Positions 12,801-24,300 of a stretch of 64,000 nt of DNA are shown here, one piece after another. Each line of letters opens with the position of its first letter. Within the stretch, counting starts at the first letter, position 1. Position numbers and translations under genes: made by a program. A model generated the notes under the pieces. It was not told the DNA's origin, searched no databases, and was given only the letters and a program-made list of their open reading frames with translations. Source of the stretch: Membranipora membranacea (taxonomy: Eukaryota; Bryozoa; Gymnolaemata; Cheilostomatida; Membraniporidae); assembly GCA_914767715.1 (NCBI GenBank), contig OU612068.1, positions 33,544,001 to 33,608,000 of the forward strand, written 5' to 3'.

Positions 12801-14807
12801 GGATTTATATGAGCAGAAAATAAGGGAGCTCAGCTCAGAATTACAAGACTCAAAACATGATCTCAAGTTAGTAACCCCATTACCTGCTATAAAAAGTGAT
12901 AGGCAGTTTAAGATTTTTTGATCTTTGCCTTTTGTGGAGCATCTCACAACATATTATTAATAGATCAATGAGGCTGTACTCTGCATCATGCATATACATA
13001 GCAGGAAAATTCTAATTTGTCCTAGCTTCCAATAGTGTTCTTTGTTATGGATATGGATTGTATATATACTGCAGGAGGAAAGACAAAGAAATCAGAGAAC
13101 TAGAGGAAACTTGTACAGAGTTGGAGGCTGATACTAAGAAGGGTCAGAGCATTGTGGCTAAACTTCTACTAGTGGTATGTGAACTGTTACATTCTGTAAA
13201 CGGATACAGTATTCCAAAGACTTATCGGATTACGGAAGCAATGATGGAAGTTGCCAATTCATAAATCAAAATCTGAAGGAACTAAAAATTTGTGGATAAA
13301 AACTAGCAATCAGAAGGAAGGTATTGATTCACTAGTGATGTGTAAATATATTCACTTTGCTATCCTTGTTATTTCACTTGGGCCGTGGATGTGCACTCAC
13401 TGGAACATAGTAAGTACGATTGCAGGGAGAAGTATTCCAACATGCTAGCTGAATAATTATTAGGGGTGTACTGTTACTGCTCCGGTTGAATGTTGTCTTG
13501 TCATTTTTCGCTGAATTAGACTGATGAGGCTGTGAATGAGAGACAATCTCTGAAGCATTATCTCCAGTCTGAACACAAAGATAAGAAGAAGTCTGTTAAC
13601 GCTATAATAGAGAGTGAACTGATGAAGGAGAAATTACTGGCTTCATTCAAGAAATATAAGATCAAAGCAGAGGAGAGGATCGATAAACTGATGACAAAGT
13701 AAGAGGTAACTCTCGTTGGGGAATATGTGAACAGTGACTATGAGAGAGTCAGCTCTGTAAGAAGCATACTGCATGTCTATGCTTTTTAGCAGTATTCAGC
13801 TGATATCTTTGAACAGGCTACCGGCATCTGCTTACTGTTAAAACTTTATTATGCACATCACCCCACGGAATAATAACAAACCAACTGGAACTGATCTGTG
13901 TTTAACTTGTAAGGTTTCCTTACTTGTATGGCAAGCGCCTCATAGGTGATGGTAGGAGAGGAGATTTTCTATGATTGTTTGTAAGTTGCGAGATGTTCTC
14001 ACTCATTAAAAACCTATTCTATTCTATTTTATCCTATTGCAGGCTGGAAAAGAAGCATGATGACTTTGATGTTGAGAGAAGAGAGTATGAGCGACAGATA
14101 AAACATCTGAGACTAATGGTACATGAGAAGGATGTGCTTGTGAGTGATGCCTCAAAAGACAAAAAGTAAGTTTTCAATGAAAAGTAAGAGTAATCTTAGT
14201 GAATGTACAGTGCACAACAAGACTTTGCCACACAATGAATATGTGATGGGCATTGGGCATATCTAACTTCTGTATTTATCAATCCAGTTCACATATGCAA
14301 TGGCAGTAAGCCATCAGTAGACTGACAACATGAGCAATGTAAGGTGGCCCCTCACCATGTTGGCAAATCTTTAACGGTAATCAGAGGTTTTAAGCAATGA
14401 ACTAAACTGGTTCATTGTTTTAAGACACCTTTTCTTCCACTGAGCAAAAAATATGATATTTGAAGCACATTCTGTACCATCACATGCAAATACGTGTCAT
14501 AAAAGATCAAACTAGTCTGTATCTAACACTCAATTCCATATGAGGGAGTTGTCGACCTTTGGTCAATAGAGTGATAACTTCAAATTTGCAGCTAAGATAG
14601 ATTCTGGGCGAGCTCAAATAAAGCTGTTTATTTTGAATTTGTAGAGAGGTAGAGGACTGTCTGGAGTTTGTATGGCAGGCTACCCAATCAGATAATAATG
14701 ATATGCACAACTCACTACGCAAATCAGTAAGAGAATCTCGTGAGAGACATCTAACCAAGTTCATGCTCAACGATGATAAATCAGATGTTTTACACTTCAC
14801 GGAATAA
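6897..14807 (+). CDS. CEP89: Centrosomal protein 89 (CEP89/CCDC123)
   Basis: Eighteen exons: 6897-6971, 7353-7443, 7695-7769, 8392-8569, 8873-8925, 9216-9350, 9580-9918, 10317-10436, 10729-10901, 11086-11169, 11486-11601, 11889-12004, 12235-12415, 12720-12866, 13075-13174, 13520-13698, 14043-14165 and 14645-14807. All phases agree and give 816 codons (815 aa; human 783). The first third is a Ser/Pro/Gly-rich, low-complexity basic region. From exon 7 on it is coiled coil, with EALKAQNKNLEDLVYKLNKE, then GDAPTPAWMVDTKYLSPL, then QQQAALVVQENEVLLEKLDQQ, which match CEP89 in order. CEP89 is a distal-appendage component of the mother centriole, needed for ciliary docking. An AATAAA near 15084 fits its 3' end. 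I infer orthology from remembered family sequence. Confidence 0.85.
8656..8756. repeat. Tandem repeat, about 33-bp unit, three copies
   Basis: Three nearly identical copies of a unit beginning TTGAGCCACACCGCCTCTCA and ending in ACTACCAACT lie in the CEP89 intron between exons 4 and 5. The few differences suggest recent expansion. Confidence 0.95.
10011..10057. repeat. GATT tetranucleotide microsatellite
   Basis: About eleven imperfect copies of GATT in the CEP89 intron between exons 7 and 8. A similar GATT-type array marks the 3' end of the LINE near 35.2 kb, so this could be the tail of a decayed element, though no element body is recognised beside it. Confidence 0.8.
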
Positions 14808-15335
14808 GCAACAAACCACTGATGTGATTCCGTCCACATATATTATCTTTTCTACTGTCAATTTTTCACCGTTTAGAAACATCTTTACTAGTTACCAAGT
14901 TTGAATATCAGTTACATGTAGCTATTGAGAATTATCCTTAAACGATGACCTTCACCTGCCTCAAATTACCCTTCCGTTTTATTATATAGACTCATATCAA
15001 GGCAGTTTTTAATAGTAAGATCTAATTGAATTTTATTGATCAATATTTACATGGTGTATACATGGAAATAGTAATATTATACAAATAAAAGATGAAATCA
15101 ACATCTAAATAGCTACTATATATATTATTACATCTTTTAGTTCCAACAGTCAAGAGATTTCAAAACATTCTTGCGGTCCTTTCTTAGTTGATAATGACTT
15201 GGGCTAGATAAAATAGGAATCCAACAAGATAATAAAAAGAGATAGATTCAAATATCAGTAACACGGTTATATATTGTTAACCCTCATCTGCCAGGAAATC
15301 ACCGGTTAGCCGTGAGTTCTGCGGTACAATACTAA
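14808..15335. other. Convergent 3' region between CEP89 and ACIN1
   Basis: The two stop codons face each other about 530 bp apart. A plus-strand AATAAA near 15084 fits CEP89. A minus-strand AATAAA (TTTATT at 15032-15037) could serve ACIN1. If both are used the mature 3' ends overlap by about 50 bp. Confidence 0.5.
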
Positions 15336-18300
15336 TTAGTTACTGTCTGACCCAGATCCCGACCCTGAACCTGACCCGGAGCCACTAGAGGATGAGGAGG
15401 ATTTACTTCCTGACCGGCTCCTGGATCTTTTTCGTGGAGGAGATCCACTGGAACTCTTCGCTGACCTCTTCTTACTCGGTGCAGGACTAACAGACTTTGA
15501 CTTGGCCTTAGCTTCACCAGCCTTACTATCTCCTGATGCGGGGCGCTTAGGGGATGGACTGTCCTTAGCGGACGGTTTAGGTGAAGGACTTCCCTTTGTT
15601 GAACGTTTAGGTGATGGACTACCTCTTGCTGGTCGTTTGGGTGATGGGCTCCCTCTGGCAGGGCGTTTTGGAGAAGGACTTCCTCGAGGCTTACGGCTCC
15701 TGCTCCTGGATGAGCTGCTGCTACTTGATGAAGAACTGGAGGATTTCCTGCGACGTCTAGCAGGTGATCTGGAGCGGCGACGCGGTGATCTCGATCGCTT
15801 CCTGTCTCTGTCCTATAAATGATGATCAATTTGGATAAGTAGATGGATCAGTCTGAAACTATCAGGTAATCACTTTCATCAAGTAAGCATGTAAGGTCCC
15901 ATCTTCGTTCACCATTTGCATTATAGCCACTCATTTCCTTTATATCATGTTAAGGGAGCAATTAAAAGTGATTAGTAAAGATGAATAATAATGTTTGCTA
16001 GCTTGGTAAGGAAAAAAAATGTTTGAGAGGGTAGTAACCAATAACCAACAATCCAAATTACTTGATATGAATGATTGTTATACCTTTCGTCTCTGTTCTA
16101 TTTCCTTCCTTCTAGCGTCAGCCCTAGCCTGTACTTCTTCCTTTCTCTTCTGCTCTTCTTCCCTCTCCTTCGCCATCTTCTCTCGTCTTATCCTCCGGTC
16201 TTCTTCATTCTTTGCTATTCTCTGCTCAATCTACCAAACAAGTGATTTAACATAACTACTTTCAGACTTATTAAATTCACCATTTGCCGTCACAAACACA
16301 ATACCTACTCAGCCAACAGCAACTCAACCAAATGTAGTATGCACATTGTTTTTACATTTAGATAAAGACAATATCGAGCAACAATTTGCATACAATGAGA
16401 CACAAACCTTCTCATCTGTTAGCGGAAGCCAGTATATTGCAGGTTCTGTTTTTGTCTTTCTGAACAAGTCATCCAATGACACAGGTTTCTCTTCTACAAT
16501 GTCTGGAGCTGCAAAACAATTATCACATTATCAGACATGATCATGGCCTCCCCATTTTATGTTGTACCTTCATCAGCTGTTTAATAACATTACGTCCAGT
16601 GTTGATAGAATCTAAACGTTAATGGCTAATCTCTTACCACTATCAGTAGTCCTGCGTCTCTCTCTACTCCGGCTCCCAGCTCTATCTCTTCCTTCTCTCT
16701 CTGATACTCTTCTCTCCCTCTCTGAACCCCTCCTGTTACGCTCTTCTCTAGCGCGCTCAACCTTACTTCCCTCTTCTTTATTACCTCCCTCTGCAGGAGG
16801 TGGTGAGGCACTCTGTCTCAACTTGTGTTTATCCCATTCTCTAGTCTAAAAGATTCAACCGCAGATTATATATCACAGTAGTTCAAGAAAAAAATACATA
16901 ACCAAGCCCTTAGTAAACCTCAGATAACATAACCAAGCCCTTAGTAAACCTCAGATAACATAACCAAGCCCTTAGTAAACCTCAGATAACACAGCCAAGC
17001 CCTTAGTAAACCTCAGTTAACACAGCCAAGCCCTTAGTAAACCTCAGATAACACAGCCAAGCCCTTAGTAAACCTCAGATAACACAGTTTTATTTTTTCA
17101 AAGCGGTTTTTATGACTAATGAACTCATTTGAAAAACACAGTAATTTCTCTAGCAACAATTTGGGCTGAGGCAACTCCACTCTTCCTCATATCATAGGAA
17201 AGAATACAAGCAATTGAAAAGTTTTGATTAGCACAAATATCCGTAGTTCTCCTGATTGTGATTTGTTCATGACATAGATTTCCAATAAAATCAATCTTAT
17301 ATATCCCATCTTATTGCTCTCAAGAACGAATACTTACCGGAGCGGGTTTGTCAGAAGTGCCTCTCTTAGCAGCTCTGGCAGCCTTTCTCTCCGCCACCCT
17401 CTTCTCAAATTCTTCTTGTCTAGCTTTTTCAGCAGCAGCCTCAGCTTTTCGTCTCGCCTCCTGTTCAGCTTGACGCCTGGCTACCTCTGGTGGTATTCCT
17501 GATTGTTTCACAACCTCTCGTTCCTCTTCCTTACCAATCTAAAAGTTGTGAGATCAGGTATAACATGACAGCTACTTCAAACAACTACTTGAACTGGATG
17601 ATTGTAAGAAAAAACCCACAAGATGCACAAAACAGACACACATGAATATAAAACTTACGTCCTTTATGTCAGCATAGTCAACAACCAGTATCTTCGGGTT
17701 GGATGGCGGCCATTTGGATCCATGTAGTTCTTTCCTGGCAAATTCAGCACTGGGAGCATCTTCAAACTATATCAAATGAGGAAGGGTCTGGTCAGGTATA
17801 TATAACCATTGAATTTAGTTCATTACAATATACATTAACTCCATACCTGGAGATTCTTCAAGTGACTGATCTACCGAAACTAAAATTATGATTCAACAAC
17901 TTAACAGCTACACTGGCTACCGATTAAAATTAGAAAAATAAAAAGCCATCTCTTTAGAACTCATCATCTTCACCATCAACACTTACTGTGGCAAAGCAAT
18001 GTGATTTGACTTTGTTGATCCAGAACTTCTCAGGATCAGAGTCCAGTGGTCCATATTTAGACAGCAGGTCTTTGAGTTGTGTTATAGTGAAGGGACGAGT
18101 GAGAAATCTTATATGTATGGTAGTCTTGGCAGGGACGCGGGATGGTGAGGCAGCTCGCACATGAACAGGCTTCTCAACAGGTAGCTGTATCATTCTCGCT
18201 GGCTTCTCAACTGGAGAAAAATCAAGAAACTTGTTCAATATCATAATAACTCAATCCGGCAAGATCTCACTAGTTGTGAAAACAGTATGGTATTGAAAAC

Positions 18301-21300
18301 TATTTAACTCATGTAAATCGGTCAAGAGGGATGATCCATTAAAATAAAATAAACCTCACTTGATGCTATATGATAACCAGGGAGAATTTAGACAACATTT
18401 AAACAACCAATTTCAAGTCTCAGCACAACATCAACATATTATTTACTTTTGCGGATCATTTTGATTTCTCCATCCTCGGTCTCCTCCTCGTCTGTGGTGA
18501 GGATGACTTCTGTCTCCTGTGTGCCCTGTGTACCACTCTTCTGCTGAGCTGTGGACGTCTTCTCTGTGACATCAGCAGTCCTCTCACTCTCCATCTCATC
18601 ATTTATTACTGTACGACTAATCTGATGAAACATAATAATATTATCATATTACAAAGAAATACAGTGGAGTAAAGCTTACATCATCTTAGCAGCACGGAGA
18701 ACCCTGACAATATGATGTCTGATAGCGTTGGTGCTCATCGATGAGGAGTTTACTGAAGACTTACTCTATTTTTTCTGCTGCTAGCCTCAGATGTGTCATC
18801 CTGTGTTTTATCTGATTGGGCAGTCTCCTCATCCTCTCCGCTCAGTTCTATAACCTCATGTGGAGCATCACCAGAAGCTGATACAGCTGACCCATTTAAC
18901 TTCTTATCTGGTATTGCTGTTTCTAAAGCAGGCATAACCTCCTAAAAAGAAAATGTAACATTATCAGTAGAACAGTGTATAATACAATTGAACCAGGTTA
19001 CAGCTGCACTTTTGACGATGGAACACTTTTCTGACATTACTTGCTGTACATAACAGGAGCAAATAAAGACACTCTCTGCCTTCACATTGGCAGGGTCATA
19101 CCTTTAGTGTATCCGTACTGATACTGATAGTCTTAGTGTCTGTTGACTTCTTATTTCTAGCCCAGCGTCTCTTCTTCTTCCCGTCCTCATTCTCCTTCTC
19201 ATCTTTACCATCCTCTCCTCGACCTCGAGATTTACTCTCCCTACTAGATCGGCCTTCTTTAATAATCAATAATTTACCCACTGATAAAAAAGTGTAGAAC
19301 AGGAGGGTCGCTGAGGTAATCTTATCACAGCTCAGTAGAACCTCTGTTTTTGTGCGAGATCAATATGGCCAAGTAGCAGTATATGCATGACTTTGGTGTA
19401 TCACAAGTCCCCTAATCCAGCTTAGAAGAATATTGTTGTTAGATCAATAAGACATATTGTGAATGCAGCAAAACTTACTAGCTAGAGATATTTTCCTTGG
19501 CTGGATTGTGGGCTCTTTTCGAGGAGGTGAGACAGCGACCTGTGGAATAGAGCAGAACCAAATTTGAAAATCAAAATACATTTACTCTGCTGCCTTTCTC
19601 AGTCAGCCTCATTAAGCAGGGATAACAAGAGGCAGCACTTGGACCGTTCATGAGCAGTGTTGATTATATTTGATAATGGGCTCATCATGAGAAAGGAGAG
19701 TAGTAATATCTGCACCAGTAACCCTAGCTTGTTTGTTACCACTCCGAGTAGATGTGTCAGCTCTGCAGCAGGTCAAGGTCATATCACCATCAGGGTTCGC
19801 AGGTCATGAAGACATTTAGCCAGGTCTTTGATTGATCGCTCTCACTCCCTTCAGAATCTTCTCAACTGGCTACTAATCCCGGTGGTGTGTGACAGGTGAT
19901 GTCACACACCTTACACCACTCTCCCAGTGTGATACTGGGCAGGGTATACTCCTTATAAAGCCCTCATATGGGCGGAGCCATACATCACTGATCATTATAC
20001 CATAGTCCATGATAGTATTGCTATATGACTGCTGCATTTAGAGCTTAATAATTCTGTTATAGTTAGTGAATCTGTCAGTGTTAGACAGCTGATCTTTGTA
20101 GTTTTTTACTCGAGTCTTTCTTCTGAGAGTTGTAATTGTGATCAGCTTATTGTTCCTGTCAGCCGGTGGTATGTGTAGAATTGAGTTTGCTTAGACGAAC
20201 AAATCCTTTTGAATCAATGTCACATTCATACAGCAGCACTGGGACACTTCACCAACTCTCCAATATGCATTTACATTGCCTCTCTTCATGGATACCAGTT
20301 ATTTATGGCGTGATGAAAAGTTAATGACGTAAAGCTGACAAACTTGCCGCGTCCAGCGGACCATATCTCTGGTTTTAGTTTGTATGAGGCTGTTTGGCTC
20401 AACTCATATCTCATCTCAGCTTGTATGATTTGACCTTCATGAAACTGTATGATCCCTCTACTACTAGCTGGCCAAACCTGCTAAGCTGTGTGGATGATTA
20501 AGTAAAATAGGATACAAGCACATATCAAACTGATAAATAATTATATAAACCCAAAGTGGTGGAAAGAAATATCATTTATTCCTCATTTCATTTTACTCGG
20601 CGAGTAATCTGCTCATCTTGGCATGTCATTGTATACTTACCGGCTCAGTTATCTCCTCCAAATTCTTCTTCACTTCTTCAGGTCTGAATGTGATAAAAAC
20701 AGACATTATCAATTATTTCCTTTTAAAAAAGAGACAGACAGCATTCACCAAATGCAAGAGTGTGCAACCATACTAACTGTCTGCTACTCTGGTCTATAGG
20801 TCTCTTTTGTGACGCAGCGCTATAGCATTACGTAAGTCATGGCGAAATGAGAGAAAAATATACATCCATGCGAACCGACACTATGATCAACTGATTCTGT
20901 GTCAGATATCCATTTCGAGTATCACTGCACTTTTTTGCACCAATTTTGGAGTAGTGATTACCATCCTTGAGGGGAGACAACTTGTAGCACTGTGGATGAA
21001 ATGACATGTTATCTATGGCTAACTTTTCTGCCCTTATTTTAATATAATGCGGGGTAAACTGTATGCCTGTGAAGATAAAGAAAGACACTTACTCATGAGG
21101 CATCTCCTCATCGTAGTCAAGCACTTCATCCTGCTCTGTGATATCCAGTGAAGCGTCGGTTGTCTTAGCTGTCTCAGCTGTCTCCTCCTCAGCGACAGTT
21201 GTAGTAGTCTCATCTCCAGATGGCTTCTCCTCAACCACTGCTGCCGGCTCTGTATCCATACTCTGAAAGCATAAAGAACTCACACATGATTCATCAATAC

Positions 21301-24300
21301 ACAGGTTAAGAACTCATGGAAACCGGAACATGTTGTGGTAATAGTGCAGTCTTTTTTGTTGTGGGCATATGATTCTGATTTACTAGGATAATGAATTTGA
21401 TTGGTACCTTACTGTTTTTGCAAGCACCAACGTGACTTACTTGACTTATGTTGCAGAACTCCTAGTGGAATATTGCGCCAGAATCGCCTTCTCCTTTCCC
21501 TTCCATCTTTCTCGATCTCTAGCCATCTCGCTAGCCTCCGCCCACGACTTGATGTTGTGTACCTTCATCTGTTTGAGCGCCGTTCTTCGCCAAGTCTGAT
21601 TGGGTCGCCCTCTCCTTCGGGTGCCTTCAGGGGCCCATCCGAGACTGGTGTGAGGGAGAGATTCCTTCCTCCTTAGGCTGTGTCCTAGGTATCTCCATCT
21701 TCTAACTTCAATGTGCTGAGAGACTGGTTTCTGCTTGCTGCGTTCACATACTTCCAAGTTGGAAGTTTTGGACCACCAATATATTTTCAATATCCGACGG
21801 CAGCAGTTCATGTGAAATACCTCCAGTTTGTCCATATCCACTTTCGTCATTCGCCATGTTTCACATCCATAGAGGAGCACAGACACCACGTTCGAGTTGT
21901 AGAGTTTGAACTTGAGATGGTTGCTCATACTTCTTGATCTCCACACCTTGTTCAGTCTGTAAAAGGCTGTAGTTGCAGAGTTGATGCGGTTCTTGACATC
22001 TGCTGCTGCACCACCAGACACATCAATTTTCGCACCAAGATACAAAAAGTTATCTACAAACTCGAGTGACTTGTTGCTGACTGTGAAATTGTTGTTAGAT
22101 GCAGGGCCCATTCCATCTCGATGAATCCTCAAAACTTTCGTCTTTTGTTCATTGATGTGCAATCCCGCTTTACTCGCTGTTGTTATGAGCTTGTCTGTAA
22201 CTGTTTGCATCCCTCCATGTGTTGTAGAAAATAGCGCGACATCGTCTGCATAAGCTAGATAATTCAGCTTGGTTGTAAGATTCCATCGGAGTCCAGTTCG
22301 ATGTGTCGCTTGTACTTGCTTCATTATGAAGTCTGTAGCCATGATAAATAACAGAGGTGAGATTACGCAGCCCTGTCTAACTCCTGATTTTACTTCGAAG
22401 TAATCGTCCTCTGCTCCGCCTTGCATTTTACACGCATACCCGGTGTAGAACGCCCGTGTCAGAGTGATGAGTTTATCAGGGATACCATAAAACTTCATCA
22501 CTTTCCACATGCTCTCCCGATGAATGCTGTCAAAAGCTTTCCTGAAATCAATAAAATTGACGTACAGGGGCATCCTCCATTCTTCACATTGTTCTATGAT
22601 GTTCCTCAGTGTAAATATGTGGTCTGTACAACTTCTTCCGCTGCGAAAACCTGCTTGCTCTTCATCTAGACTTCTGTTCTCCTCTAGGGCTCCGGCAATT
22701 CGGTGATGTAAAATCTTCAGAAATATTTTACTGATATACGGTAGTAGAGTAATACCCCTCCAATTTGTTGTCTTACTCAGGTCTCCTTTCTTGGGCAGTT
22801 TGATGATCACGCCGCGCCTCCAGTCTTGTGGGATGTCTTCTTCTCTCCATATACCCGAGAACAATGTCTCGAGTTCTGCTGCGCATGAGCTACTGTTACA
22901 GCGTAAAAACTCTGCAGGTAGCTCATCAATTCCTGGCGCTTTACCATTGCGCGAGGCTTTGATAATCTCTTCAATCTCCGAAAGACTAGGTGGATCATCA
23001 TCTATCTCCAAATCCGTACCTGTGCTGGGTATATCCAAGGGGTCCTCAGGCTCTGCCTGATTAAGAACTTCTTGAAAGTGCGCTGTCCAGATCTTTGCTT
23101 GTTCTTTGGGGTCAACAACTATTTGACCATTCTTGTCCTTGAGTCTAGCAGTTGATTTCCGCCTCGTTCCGCTCAGCTCTCTCGTGATATCGTACACTGC
23201 CTTCATCTGACCCATGTCAGCAGCTTCTTGTGCAGCTCCTGCCATATCTTCGATGTTGTCCCTCTTGTCCTTCCGCACGCTCTTTTTGACTAACTTCGCA
23301 AACTCTTTGTACTCTTCCTCTAGGCGTGCTGCTACGCGTCTTGAATGAGTGCCCAAGACTTTGCGCCTTGCTTCCTGTCTTCGTTCTATCAACTCCCATG
23401 ATCTTTCTGACATCCAGTGTGCAGGTTCCCTGCGCTTTTCTCTTCCTACTATCTCTTCTCCAACATCATGGTATGCTTCCTTGATCTTCGTCCATCTTTC
23501 ATTAACAGGGGTATCTTCCGGTAATTCCTGAAGTTGACTGAACTTATTCTCCATTGCTGCTGTGAGCCTTTCTTTTATCTTCGTCAGTTTAAGTAGATTG
23601 CGATTCCATTTAGCCTTTGATGTGAGAGTGATGCGATCTGCAGATGTGTACAGCGATCATTATCTGATCCTTGGAAAAGTGCGACTCAAACTAGCCGGAA
23701 AGTGTAAAGCGCCGAGTCTAAAGGCTAAATGGAATCGCAATCAGCACCAACGTACCTCACAATAAATAAAAGTGATAACAGGTGTTCGATGCACCAAACT
23801 GCCAAAATTTGATTATTTGCCACAAACAAAGGGAACTTACCTTCGGTATCGTCTGTTCTGACTTTTCCTCAGGCGGTGGGGGAACAGCATCACCCTTCTC
23901 TTCTGGTTTTTGCTCGCTGTTTTCAGACTTTTTCTTTTTCCATCTTCTTTTCTCCTTGCTTGACTTCTCTTTCTGAATCTCTGCTACAGTTTCAGCTTCT
24001 GAAGGCTTCTCTTCCTCCTCAGCTTTCATATCTCCAGCATCTTCTGCAATATTTTTGGGTTCTTTAGCTGGACTCTTCTTTACTGGGGACTTCTGAACGA
24101 GGGGCTCTTCTACTGGGGATTCATCTTTAGTGGGCTCCTGAGGCTTTGGGGGTTCTATCTTAGGGGCCTCAGGTGATGCCACTTTCTTATCTTCATACTT
24201 GGCTTCATCATGTTTTACAGGGCTGTGTTTGAGTTCAGGGGTCCTCTCTTTCACTGGTTCAGGAATCGGCTCAGGTTCTCTCTGTGTTTCAGGTTCTGCT

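Noticed and set aside
15502-15822. 106-codon plus-strand frame rich in Leu/Gly
   Set aside because: It is the antisense shadow of the repetitive last ACIN1 exon.
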